Shown here: one piece after another, positions 6,335-14,240 of the stretch
Layout of the letters: each line of letters opens with the position of its first letter
Position numbering within the stretch: position 1 is the first letter of the stretch
DNA from: a virus
Direction: 5' to 3' (one strand)
DNA length: 25,168 nucleotides
IMG/VR virus record: IMGVR_UViG_3300044966_000721
Coordinates: 1 to 25,168 of that record
Notes under the pieces: generated by a model
What the model saw: only the letters and a program-made list of their open reading frames with translations
Told to the model about the DNA's origin: nothing
Databases searched by the model: none
Program-made: the position numbers and the translations under genes

Positions 6335-6850
6335 ATGCCCCAAAAAACTGATTTGAGAATGGAAGTGGTCATGAAACCGATTGACGAGCTGATTCCCTAC
6401 AACAGGAACGCTCGACAGCATTCGCTTGTGCAGATTGTGTGCTTGAAAGAAAGCATCGCTCAATTTGGGTTTACAAACCCGGTCCTGATTCACTTTTCTG
6501 GTCGCAGTATTGCCGGCCATGGTCGCGTTGAGGCTGCCAAACAACTTGGAATCAAACAGATCCCATGCATCGTCATGCACGACATGACCGACGCTCAGGT
6601 AAAGGCGTACACCATTGCGGATAATCAGCTCCCGACCATGGCGACATGGGATTACGATATTCTTGCCGCTGAAATTGATGAGCTCAGGGAAGAGGGATTT
6701 GACATGTCGAAGCTGGGATTCACCAAGGAAGAACTTGATGAGTTGATTGGATCCCCGGATGAGGATCCTGAGATTCCGGAAGAGGAAGAAAAAAAGCCGG
6801 ACTCTGACACGACAATTTGTCCAAAGTGCCACCACGAGTTTGTTGTTTAA
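6335..6850 (+). CDS. ParB/Srx-like domain protein with C-terminal zinc-ribbon cysteines
   Basis: A 171-residue protein of the ParB-like nuclease fold often found next to phage DNA-modification genes. The core reads PIDELIPYNRNARQHS, FGFTNPVLIHFSGRSIAGHG (the GHGR loop binds phosphate or nucleotide in relatives), RVEAAKQLGIKQIPCIVMHD and AYTIADNQLPTMATWDYDIL. After an acidic linker (PEIPEEEEKKPDSD) it ends with CPKCHHEFVV, a half zinc-ribbon. In many phages this domain is fused to a DNA methylase; here no methylase domain follows. DNA binding, CTP hydrolysis or nuclease activity are all known in the family and cannot be told apart here. ATGs at 6359 and 6371 are also possible starts; the latter is the only one with a purine-rich GGAAG just upstream. 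Confidence 0.85.
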   Translation: MPQKTDLRMEVVMKPIDELIPYNRNARQHSLVQIVCLKESIAQFGFTNPVLIHFSGRSIAGHGRVEAAKQLGIKQIPCIVMHDMTDAQVKAYTIADNQLPTMATWDYDILAAEIDELREEGFDMSKLGFTKEELDELIGSPDEDPEIPEEEEKKPDSDTTICPKCHHEFVV

Positions 6851-6851
6851 C

Positions 6852-7430
6852 ATGCCGACGCCAATCATGGGAATGGTCCCCCCGGGGGGATGGCACTTTT
6901 ATGAATCAGACGTCAAGCTGACCGGAATTACGTACCGGGATTTGTTGATAAACGTCCAAAACTACCGGGCTGAAAATCACCTTCCGTCCGGAGATGTTGA
7001 GGGCGATGTAAATTCGTACATCTGCTCGAACTGGCCAAACTTCTGCCACGGGGTGGACATGGTGACGATTACGAGCATCACTCCACAAACAGCATCCGCC
7101 GACCTGCTCAATGATATCCAGACGTGGGCTCGCAACATCCTCACCTCTCAGGATCCCCATCCGCTCGTTACGGACGACCTAGCCGAGGTCCGAGCCAAGA
7201 CGTGCCGTGCGTGCCCTCAGAACGTGAACTGGAGGGGTGGATGCGGCTCTTGTGTGGCGGCAGCAGAGAGAGTCTGCGCCAGCGTCAGACAGGCTCGTGA
7301 CACAGCTTCAACAGCGGTCCTTGGCGGCTGCCGGCTCATGCGTCACGACAACCGCACTGCCGTATTCATGGATAGGTCCGTTTTGCAAAAGGCAACCAAC
7401 CTCCCAGAGAACTGCTGGGTAAACCTCTAA
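6852..7430 (+). CDS. Hypothetical protein with cysteine-rich C-terminal domain
   Basis: A 192-residue protein not assigned to a named family. The first 110 residues (MPTPIMGMVPPGGWHFYE, then YRDLLINVQNYRAENHLPSG and YICSNWPNFCHG) look globular. From residue about 117 there is a cysteine cluster: CRACPQNVNWRGGCGSCVAAAERVC, then CRLMRHDN, with spacing typical of a small zinc-binding module. The closing segment (TAVFMDRSVLQKATNLPENCWVNL) is neatly folded in appearance. It starts one base after the stop of the ParB-like gene and ends four bases before the portal gene, so it belongs to the same transcription unit. A role in head assembly or DNA binding is possible but not shown. Confidence 0.65.
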   Translation: MPTPIMGMVPPGGWHFYESDVKLTGITYRDLLINVQNYRAENHLPSGDVEGDVNSYICSNWPNFCHGVDMVTITSITPQTASADLLNDIQTWARNILTSQDPHPLVTDDLAEVRAKTCRACPQNVNWRGGCGSCVAAAERVCASVRQARDTASTAVLGGCRLMRHDNRTAVFMDRSVLQKATNLPENCWVNL

Positions 7431-7434
7431 AGCC

Positions 7435-9843
7435 ATGTCCGACTACGCCAAGCCACTCGATCCAAAAATCACGGACAAGTTTGCCGACAAGGCACCGCGC
7501 ATTTCAGACGCTTACGAGAAACCGCGCATTCTGGACCTCGACGTCACGGACCAGTCCACCGGCAAAAACGAGACGGTTGACCCGGACACGTTGCAGGTTC
7601 GCCGCACCTTCAAGAACGCCGAGCAGGCACACTCCGCGTACAGGCGCCTCAAGCAACAAAATGTCGAGCGAAACCGAAAGAACCAACTCATCCAGAAAAA
7701 GCTCAACAATGAACCTCCGTACCAGCCCAAAAAACTTGAATCGATGGGCCAAAATTGGCGTTCAAATCGTCCTACTGGCTTCCTTAGTACTATGGTGTCG
7801 AGGATCCAGCCTCCATTTAGGGAGATCATCGACCAAGCAGCCACGCTGACGTTTACACGGTTTCCGATTGAGTCCGTTGATTCGGAACACAAGACCAAGG
7901 TGTTTCGCGAGTCCATTACCAAGTGCATCCGGGGCTGGAATGGCTGGGACGACCTGCTGGCGCAGACGGTCCACGAAAACACCACGTTTGGGTTCTGTGG
8001 TTGGTGCTGGGACGACTTGCGTGACTGGAAGCCCGACTTCCTGCGGCAGGACTACACCTTCTTTTCTATCGAGACTCCAATGGTTGCCGACGCGACTCCG
8101 ATCTGGGCTCGCAAGCGTCGGTATCAAATTGCGGAACTGCTTCCCGTGCTCGAGCGGGAGGAGATGTCAATTCTCGCTGGCTGGCACATTAAGAACCTCG
8201 TCAAAGCCATTAACAACGCCATCCCGGCTGGGCGCACGCTCGATGCTGACGACGACGCCAGACGGTACGAGGATTGGATCAGGGAGGGCTCGTACGGAGC
8301 CAGCTACGAAAATGACGCAAAGTATGTGGAGCTGGGTGAGATCCTTGTTAAAGAGCCGCACGGGAAAATTTCACGTTACCTTTTTGACGACAAAAGCGGA
8401 GATGAGATTTGTACGCAGATTGATCGCTACAACAAAATGTCCGAGACCATCGCGCTCTTTGCAGTCGAAATCGGATCCGGGAACCTGATGTCCTCCCGGG
8501 GCGCTGGGCGCGACCTGTACAACACCCATGTTGCGGTGGACAAGGCTCGAAACCTTGTGGTGGACAACAGCTACATCAAAGGGCTGCTTCTGCTCAAAAA
8601 GGGGCCAACAGCAAAGCCCAACATGGCGCCGCTTACGGTCCATCACCCAGTCGCGTTTGTGGCCGAGGGGTACGATGTCATTCCCCAGTCTCTGCCGGCT
8701 GACGTTGATGACTTTTTGCGGCTGGACAAATTCGTCAGTCAACTCGCCGAAATTCAGGTTGGCACGTTCCTTCCCGGGAGCCCGGTCGAGACGCAAGGCA
8801 GCGCAAAAACCGCGTCTGAGGTCAATCGCATCGCGTCAATTGAGAACCAACTTAGGCAAGGGATCCTGATGCGGTTCAGTCGCCAGATGTCGCACGCTGT
8901 TGAGCGCATGCAACGTGGCATTTGTCACCCGGAACACCTTAAAGCGGCAGCGGACCTAAAGGGAGTCATCGACTTGGTTCGCCAGACTGAGCCGCGTGCC
9001 ATCTGGGCGCGGCGCGAGGTCGTCGATGCGTTTGACCGCTCGATGATGGAGATGCCTCCGTTTCTCGTTCCATTTGAAGTGCCGGAGCACCTCGATGAGG
9101 ATGCTATCAACTGCTGTCTCGAGATGTTGGACAAAAACATCCCGCCAAGCGACATCCTGTTGTTGGCGTACAGTCCTGCCGTGGAGCTCATCCCTGACCA
9201 GACGGCTCAGGACAACCAGATTCTGGACCTGATGATCCAGCGGTACATGGGCAACCCAAACATCAATCAGGATGCCCTGATGAAGCTGGACTGGGTCAGG
9301 AAACTGGGCCAGACGACTGCCAACGAGGTCATCCTGCCGAAGGATCAAATCGAGGCCATGGCCATCGAGGCGACCCGTCAGCAGATCATCGAGCTTCAAT
9401 CCATTGTCGCCGGTCAAGACATCCCGGTTTCGCCTCGCGACAACGATATCGTTCACTTGGAAACGATGGCGCAAAAGCTGATGCCGGTCATGCAGAACAT
9501 CCCTCCCGGAGGGCTTCCTCCAGAAGGTGTGCAGCCGCTTATCCGGGCCATGCAGCACTTTGCCCAGCATATTTCGGCGGCTGAAGCAAAGGGCGCTCCG
9601 AGAGAACAGGTGGCAGCATTTAAGCAGGCGTACCAAGAGGCTGTTAAGCATCTCACTGTTGGCCAGAACACACCGCCACCTCCAGAAATACAGCCTGCTG
9701 CCGCTTCTTCTGGTGGCTCTTCTTTTCGTCCAACAGCAGCAGCGATGAATGCTGCTGGCCAAATTTACTCGGAGCAGAATCAGTCTCAGAACGCAGGTGT
9801 CGCAAGCGTTGCGACTCCACCAAGGCCATCAACAGCAGCATAA
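7435..9843 (+). CDS. Portal protein (podovirus-like)
   Basis: Forms the dodecameric ring at one capsid vertex through which DNA is packaged and ejected. The 802-residue length and a central segment GSAKTASEVNRIASIENQLR (about residues 456-475) are characteristic: portal proteins of short-tailed phages carry a TATEV-like motif before a long helix that leads to the stem. Upstream, the aromatic segment WNGWDDLLAQTVHENTTFGF and the helix PPFREIIDQAATLTFTRFPIE fit the wing. The C-terminal 150 residues are helical and then low-complexity (PPPPEIQPAAASSGGSS), possibly the barrel and a disordered end. Its position upstream of scaffold and capsid genes agrees. It is unusually far from the large terminase (4.4 kb). 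Fold assignment is by motif and length, not by search. Confidence 0.85.
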   Translation: MSDYAKPLDPKITDKFADKAPRISDAYEKPRILDLDVTDQSTGKNETVDPDTLQVRRTFKNAEQAHSAYRRLKQQNVERNRKNQLIQKKLNNEPPYQPKKLESMGQNWRSNRPTGFLSTMVSRIQPPFREIIDQAATLTFTRFPIESVDSEHKTKVFRESITKCIRGWNGWDDLLAQTVHENTTFGFCGWCWDDLRDWKPDFLRQDYTFFSIETPMVADATPIWARKRRYQIAELLPVLEREEMSILAGWHIKNLVKAINNAIPAGRTLDADDDARRYEDWIREGSYGASYENDAKYVELGEILVKEPHGKISRYLFDDKSGDEICTQIDRYNKMSETIALFAVEIGSGNLMSSRGAGRDLYNTHVAVDKARNLVVDNSYIKGLLLLKKGPTAKPNMAPLTVHHPVAFVAEGYDVIPQSLPADVDDFLRLDKFVSQLAEIQVGTFLPGSPVETQGSAKTASEVNRIASIENQLRQGILMRFSRQMSHAVERMQRGICHPEHLKAAADLKGVIDLVRQTEPRAIWARREVVDAFDRSMMEMPPFLVPFEVPEHLDEDAINCCLEMLDKNIPPSDILLLAYSPAVELIPDQTAQDNQILDLMIQRYMGNPNINQDALMKLDWVRKLGQTTANEVILPKDQIEAMAIEATRQQIIELQSIVAGQDIPVSPRDNDIVHLETMAQKLMPVMQNIPPGGLPPEGVQPLIRAMQHFAQHISAAEAKGAPREQVAAFKQAYQEAVKHLTVGQNTPPPPEIQPAAASSGGSSFRPTAAAMNAAGQIYSEQNQSQNAGVASVATPPRPSTAA

Positions 9844-9846
9844 TCA

Positions 9847-10083
9847 ATGTGGAACCAATCAGATAGCGCCAGATTCAGACAATACCATCAGCAGACAGGC
9901 GGGCGGCTTCTCGCCCATCTTCGATCTCAAGTACCAATTCTGACCGGCACAACAATCGAGCAGGTTGCCCTTGAGGCAAAACACAAAGAAGGAGCCGAGT
10001 ACGTACTGAGAATCATCGAAGGGATTCTGTCAGAGCAATTGCAGGCAGACGATTCGTCAGCAGGCGCATTCACATCAATGTAA
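9847..10083 (+). CDS. Small protein between portal and scaffold, 78 aa
   Basis: A 78-residue soluble protein, MWNQSDSARFRQYHQQTGGR at its start and EAKHKEGAEYVLRIIEGILS near its end; mostly helical, no cysteine, no membrane span. It begins three bases after the portal stop and ends 21 bases before the scaffold-like gene, in an operon-like arrangement. Small proteins in this position are common in phages, and the name would be head assembly accessory protein at best. I do not recognise a specific family. Confidence 0.65.
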   Translation: MWNQSDSARFRQYHQQTGGRLLAHLRSQVPILTGTTIEQVALEAKHKEGAEYVLRIIEGILSEQLQADDSSAGAFTSM

Positions 10084-10104
10084 GTAGATTAAAAACAACA
10101 TAAT

Positions 10105-11370
10105 ATGCTAGATACAGAAAATACAGTGCCGGAAATCACAGCAGCCAACCCAGATGGTGGCGCAGAAAACCTCAACGCGGATCCAATCACGCAGAGCACG
10201 TCGGATCAGATTGATGCCCTGCTCGATGCGGTTGAATCAGAGGGCTCTGGAGCGGACAAATCTCAGGACAATTCTGGACAGTTTTCAAGAAATGTTCAGG
10301 CAAACACTGAACAACCTCAGGGTGTTGCGGAGCAAAATTCCGGGACAAACAACGAGACATTTCAGCAGGATATCGACCCAGAAATTGCGGCAATTCAAAC
10401 GCCGCCCGGGATGTCAGAAAAACAGGTCAGCAACTGGGAGAAGCTGCGAAAGACTGCGACCGAATACAAGAAGCAGGCTGCCGAGGTTGAAATTCTCAGA
10501 CAAAAGCTGACCGAGGCTCAGACGCAACAGCCCCAACTCCCGTCTGACTACGAAGAGTTGCGCCGGTTTCGCTCTACGTTTGACCTACGCTCAGATCCTG
10601 AGTTCCAAGCCAAGTTTGACAAGCCGATCAATGATGCAACGGAGGGCATCTACAACCTTCTGCGAAAGCATCGCGCTGGCGAAGAGGTAATCAAATCCAT
10701 TCAGGAGGCAGGTGGTCCCGCAAAGGTGTCGAAGTCTTGGTGGAAAAAGAACGCCATCGACAAACTGTACCAGACTGAGGATGGGTTCACAGATGCTCGC
10801 CGCCTCGAAAATGCACTGGTGCAGATCGACGACACAGAAGCCGCTCGTCAGGCTGAAATTGACGAGTCAGCCGTAAATCAGGAGCAGTGGATCCAACAGA
10901 GAGAAGCAGAGCGGCAAAAATCATATGAGCAAGAGAACCAGCACATTACCTCCTACATGGAGGATGTGACAAAGAACGTGCCTTGGGCTCGGTTTCAGGA
11001 AATTCCCCCGGGCGCCACGCAAGAGCAGGCTGACCGAGTCCAGAAGCACAATGCTGGAGTCCAAGACCTGCACGAGAAGTTCTCGTCTGCGCTTTACCCC
11101 AAGAGCCCGACAGAGCGTGCTGCTGTTGCTGCTGCCGCCACTTTGTCTCACGTTGTCACAAACCAACTCCGGTTTGAGCAGGGGGAGAGGACAAAGCTAC
11201 AGGGCGAACTTGGCCGACTGCAAAAAGAACTGGCGGCGCTCAAGTCATCCGGGAGGATGCCGAAGCAAACGGTGTCCGGCCAACCGTCCAAGACAAGCAG
11301 CTTGAGCGACCGTCTCAAGATGAACAGCTCGGCAGCAATTGATATGGGTCTCGACGAGGCCGGCCTGTAG
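10105..11370 (+). CDS. Scaffold-like coiled-coil protein
   Basis: Probable capsid scaffolding protein, which templates procapsid assembly and is then removed. The 421-residue protein is highly charged. It has a disordered, Asn/Gln/Glu-rich first 95 residues, then long helices with coiled-coil character (WEKLRKTATEYKKQAAEVEI, AVNQEQWIQQREAERQKSYE, LRFEQGERTKLQGELGRLQK) and a serine-rich basic end. This composition and its place after the portal and upstream of the capsid gene are typical of scaffolds, which diverge too fast for motif recognition. Start at ATG 10105 in the acataatATG context. It stops with TAG two bases before the next gene. An internal core protein is the alternative. Confidence 0.65.
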   Translation: MLDTENTVPEITAANPDGGAENLNADPITQSTSDQIDALLDAVESEGSGADKSQDNSGQFSRNVQANTEQPQGVAEQNSGTNNETFQQDIDPEIAAIQTPPGMSEKQVSNWEKLRKTATEYKKQAAEVEILRQKLTEAQTQQPQLPSDYEELRRFRSTFDLRSDPEFQAKFDKPINDATEGIYNLLRKHRAGEEVIKSIQEAGGPAKVSKSWWKKNAIDKLYQTEDGFTDARRLENALVQIDDTEAARQAEIDESAVNQEQWIQQREAERQKSYEQENQHITSYMEDVTKNVPWARFQEIPPGATQEQADRVQKHNAGVQDLHEKFSSALYPKSPTERAAVAAAATLSHVVTNQLRFEQGERTKLQGELGRLQKELAALKSSGRMPKQTVSGQPSKTSSLSDRLKMNSSAAIDMGLDEAGL

Positions 11371-11372
11371 CC

Positions 11373-12365
11373 ATGAGCGAAAAAGTATCACCCATGGAGC
11401 GCAGGACACTTGCTGCGCTGGACTCTGCAAACCCGTTCCAGACTCCTGTTTCGGCGCCCAGATCACTGGGAGGAAAACCTGTCGCATCAACGCCGGATCC
11501 TGAGCCGGATGAAATTGACAGGCTGCCAGAGGCTGAAGACGAAATGATTGACGTGGCTGTCGAGGACAAGGCGCCAGCAAAGCGACGTGGCCGGCCAAAG
11601 AAAGCCGAGCAGGCGTCTCCTGTTGCGGAAGCAGAGCCGGTCTCGAGCGCGGACACAATCACCCAGACGCATGACCGAAATGGGATGCCAAACTACCGGT
11701 GCGAGTTCGCCGGGCGAGACATCTTTGTCGGGAAATGCTGGCACAAGACCGTGAGCCCGGCGACTGCTGACGCGGTGTCGGCCATGATGCTTGATTTCGG
11801 GAAGGACAGGATCCGGACCGACACTATTGTTGGCGACTCAAATATCTACCGCTCCAGAAATCTGATGGTGGAACGGTTTATGGCTACGGATGCCAAATGG
11901 CTCTTCTTCCTCGACGACGACATTGTGCCGGCAATAGGTCGAGCGGAGTGGTTTCGGAGCTGGGTGCCAAGTGCGTCCACCGTGCCGACCAATGCCCTCC
12001 AGAGGCACGTATTGCACCGTCTCATTGGCGCCGGCAAGACGCTGGTCGGTGCTGCTTACTTCCAGCATGGCGGGCTCGGGCGCATCGCTTGCAGCGACCT
12101 GTCGCTCGAGCCGGCGGCACGCTCGCACGCTGACCGAATAGCGCCGGTTGACTGGGTGGGGACCGGGGCGCTGATGGTCCACCGCAAGGTGTTTGAGGAT
12201 ATCCGGGAGGCGTTCCCGGAGCTGCACTCAACGGCGAGCTCTCCGTTCAATTATTTTGGTCCGATCAGCCATGCAAAAGGCGAGGATATCTCGTTTTGTG
12301 AGCGAGCCAAAAAGGCTGGTCACCAGTGCCATATTGATTTGGGAATCCCCGTGAAGCACTCGTAA
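11373..12365 (+). CDS. GT-A-fold glycosyltransferase-like protein with AT-hook-like linker
   Basis: A 330-residue protein whose second part looks like a nucleotide-sugar-dependent glycosyltransferase. The metal-binding DxD site is FFLDDDIVP (DDD at 181-183), followed by GAAYFQHGG (227-234), WVGTGALMVHRKVFEDI (261-277), KGEDISFCERAKKAG (302-316, a likely catalytic or acceptor-binding acidic loop) and a terminal VKHS histidine. The first 100 residues are disordered, acidic and proline-rich and include KRRGRPKK (70-77), which matches an AT-hook core and might touch DNA or simply be a basic patch. It lies between scaffold and capsid genes, where a virion glycosylation enzyme would be well placed. 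Donor and acceptor are unknown. Confidence 0.8.
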   Translation: MSEKVSPMERRTLAALDSANPFQTPVSAPRSLGGKPVASTPDPEPDEIDRLPEAEDEMIDVAVEDKAPAKRRGRPKKAEQASPVAEAEPVSSADTITQTHDRNGMPNYRCEFAGRDIFVGKCWHKTVSPATADAVSAMMLDFGKDRIRTDTIVGDSNIYRSRNLMVERFMATDAKWLFFLDDDIVPAIGRAEWFRSWVPSASTVPTNALQRHVLHRLIGAGKTLVGAAYFQHGGLGRIACSDLSLEPAARSHADRIAPVDWVGTGALMVHRKVFEDIREAFPELHSTASSPFNYFGPISHAKGEDISFCERAKKAGHQCHIDLGIPVKHS

Positions 12366-12372
12366 TTTATCC

Positions 12373-12969
12373 ATGAAAGTATACGCTTACTACCAAGCCA
12401 TCCCGACAGCAGATCAATCCGAGGAGTTTGCTTGCGCGAACTGGTGGAAGACAAGCTGGACAGCCAATGGCTGGGAGCCAGTGATGCTCAACCGGTCTCA
12501 CGCTCAGGGCAGCACGCTCTACAACAAAATGCAACAAAAGCTGGCCCAGTCCGGGATTAGCCAGCAGTGGCTACAGGCTCGAATTGCATGGTTTCATGCC
12601 CGGTTCACGCGCTGGTGCGCCTTGCACGCTGCTGGAGGCGGCTGGATGTCTGACTACGATGTGCTGAACCTTCGTTTGACTCCTGAAATGGCAAAGCGAG
12701 CGATGGAAAAGACGCTGCTTATCAACAGCGGGCCGGCTTATTTGTTTTACGCTTCCAAAGATCACTGCACAAACGCCATTAAAAGGTTTTTGATGGAAGA
12801 TTTGGTCGAGGACGGAAAGGTCAGATCTGAAATTGATATTCTTGGAGCAGAACCTGAACTTGGAACATTGATTGAACAGGTTTGCCATGTTCATTCGCGT
12901 GGAGACAGGAAAAGACCTGAAAGAATGCAGTTCATTTTCAATAATGAACCAGTGGATGCTGTTGAGTGA
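12373..12969 (+). CDS. Glycosyltransferase-like protein with DxD sugar-binding motif
   Basis: A 198-residue protein resembling the 'glycosyltransferase sugar-binding region with DXD motif' group. The key string is LHAAGGGWMSDYDVLNLRLT (about 84-103), where a glycine-rich turn precedes D94-Y-D96, the metal and nucleotide-sugar site. The start (MKVYAYYQAI) is a typical first beta strand. The protein is shorter than full enzymes of this group, so it may be minimal or act with the glycosyltransferase immediately upstream, seven bases away. No membrane segment is seen. Acting on capsid, fibre or host surface glycans is inference. It ends at 12969, just before a 240-base non-coding stretch with strong RNA structure. 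Confidence 0.7.
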   Translation: MKVYAYYQAIPTADQSEEFACANWWKTSWTANGWEPVMLNRSHAQGSTLYNKMQQKLAQSGISQQWLQARIAWFHARFTRWCALHAAGGGWMSDYDVLNLRLTPEMAKRAMEKTLLINSGPAYLFYASKDHCTNAIKRFLMEDLVEDGKVRSEIDILGAEPELGTLIEQVCHVHSRGDRKRPERMQFIFNNEPVDAVE

Positions 12970-13025
12970 TTTAATAAAAATGCCTTGCCATTGATGTTAA
13001 GTGTGTAATAGATGGCATATCGGCG

Positions 13026-13187
13026 CGGCACTTCCGTATAGTGCCGGTTGGCGGACCTAAACCGCAAAACGGTCGCTTATCTGCCCAGACGACGGGGGCT
13101 ACAAACAAGACTTTTTCGTTTTCCACACGGGAAACGCACGCTTGAACGTAGCTCAGTTTTTAACTGGATGGCTTGTTCAAGCTGAAC
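13026..13187 (+). ncRNA. Structured leader RNA upstream of the lectin-fold gene
   Basis: The 242 bases between 12970 and 13211 hold no gene but contain four ordered hairpins. CGGCACT pairs AGTGCCG (13026-13032 with 13040-13046). GCGG pairs CCGC (13051-13054 with 13062-13065). CGTTTTCC pairs GGGAAACG around an ACAC loop (13117-13124 with 13129-13136). GCTTGAAC pairs GTTCAAGC (13140-13147 with 13175-13182), enclosing CAGTT-TTT-AACTG (13154-13166). The last stem competes with GTTC-AAGCT-GAAC (13175-13187), which would allow two alternative folds just before the ATG at 13212. No known riboswitch or tRNA is recognised. A leader controlling the next gene or a free small RNA are both possible. Confidence 0.45.
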
Positions 13188-13211
13188 AACCAACACCACT
13201 TAAAAACTAAT

Positions 13212-14195
13212 ATGAAGTTCCTCAAAGGAATCTTGGCAGTTGCAATGCTCGCTGCTTTTGCAGGGGATGCGCACGCAGTCTGGAATACGTTTGTCACCGT
13301 CACTGGTGGCACGTTTGGAAATGGAACCAACTTCAAAGGGCAAACCGTTGCCACTGCGAGGATGGGTGAAACGGAAGTGAACTGGACCGAATTTCAAGGG
13401 GTTCGGACGTACGCTGCCGCAAACGGGTTCGACATCGGTTCTGTTGGAAGCGGCAAGTCTGCCACTGCGCCGGTTGAAAATGTCGATTGGTACGACGCTT
13501 TGAAGTGGTGCAATGCTGCCACTCTTCAGCAAGGCACGCTGACTCCTGTTTACAGCGTAGGGACACTCGCAATCACCGCTCTTTCGAGCTCTGGCACTGT
13601 TGCGACTGCAACCGTCCCCGGGGGCCACAAGCTGTCCACCGGAAATTGGGTGACTGTCTCAGGCGCAAGCGTGGCAGGGTACAACCTGACCCGGAGCGTG
13701 ACTGTCACGAGCCCAACTGCATTCCGCTACCTGACTGTGTCTGGCAGCATGGCTGTTGCAACCACTGCGTCGGCAAAAGTGTGGTACACGACTGGCGAAG
13801 TTGTCCCGACTGTAGAAACAGCAGGAACCGGCTACCGGCTTCCCACTGAACGGGAATGGGAATGGGCGGCTTGGGGCGGCGTTTTTAGCGGCACGTTTAC
13901 CTACTCTGGCAGCAACACTGCCAACACGGTGGCGTGGACCCGCGAAAACCAGCCAAGCCTCAATGCTGGAGCCCAGCCGGTTCGCACAAAAGGCTTCAAC
14001 GAAATCAACCTGTATGACATGTCCGGCAATGTAGCCGAATGGTGTTTTGATGACGCAACTCCGCTCTACGGGCGCCGGGTGCGTGGAGGTGGCTGGAGCT
14101 CCGACGCCGGACTCAGCCGCACGATGAATCGCGGATACCGGGATCCAGCCAAAGCAGAGGCTGCGTTCGGATTCCGAGTGTCCAGAAACAACTAA
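13212..14195 (+). CDS. Secreted FGE-sulfatase/C-type-lectin-fold protein with inserted beta domain
   Basis: A 327-residue protein of the formylglycine-generating-enzyme-like fold. Recognisable blocks in order: VNWTEFQGVRTYAAANG, PVENVDWYDALKWCNA (about 87-101), YRLPTEREWEWAAWGG (about 207-222), NLYDMSGNVAEWCFDD (about 263-278), VRGGGWSSD and a terminal AAFGFRVSR. The pair of active-site cysteines that true FGE enzymes carry after the RGG block is absent, so an enzyme role is unlikely and a ligand-binding one more so. Residues 1-22 (MKFLKGILAVAMLAAFAGDA then HA) form a signal peptide, odd for a capsid-region protein. About 75 residues of Ser/Thr/Val-rich beta sequence (roughly 116-190) interrupt the fold. 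I chose ATG 13212 because it begins the signal peptide. The same fold is used by diversity-generating retroelement targets, but no template repeat or reverse transcriptase is in this window. Confidence 0.8.
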   Translation: MKFLKGILAVAMLAAFAGDAHAVWNTFVTVTGGTFGNGTNFKGQTVATARMGETEVNWTEFQGVRTYAAANGFDIGSVGSGKSATAPVENVDWYDALKWCNAATLQQGTLTPVYSVGTLAITALSSSGTVATATVPGGHKLSTGNWVTVSGASVAGYNLTRSVTVTSPTAFRYLTVSGSMAVATTASAKVWYTTGEVVPTVETAGTGYRLPTEREWEWAAWGGVFSGTFTYSGSNTANTVAWTRENQPSLNAGAQPVRTKGFNEINLYDMSGNVAEWCFDDATPLYGRRVRGGGWSSDAGLSRTMNRGYRDPAKAEAAFGFRVSRNN

Positions 14196-14240
14196 AACAG
14201 CCCCAGAAACAAAAACCAAACCATCAACTTGTAACTTATT

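Noticed and set aside
6278-6868. 196-codon - strand ORF over the ParB-like gene
   Set aside because: The + strand frame contains clear ParB-like motifs; the antisense protein has none.
14070-14190. A diversity-generating retroelement variable region in the lectin-fold gene
   Set aside because: No second near-copy (template repeat), reverse transcriptase or accessory gene is visible in the window, so only the fold is suggestive.
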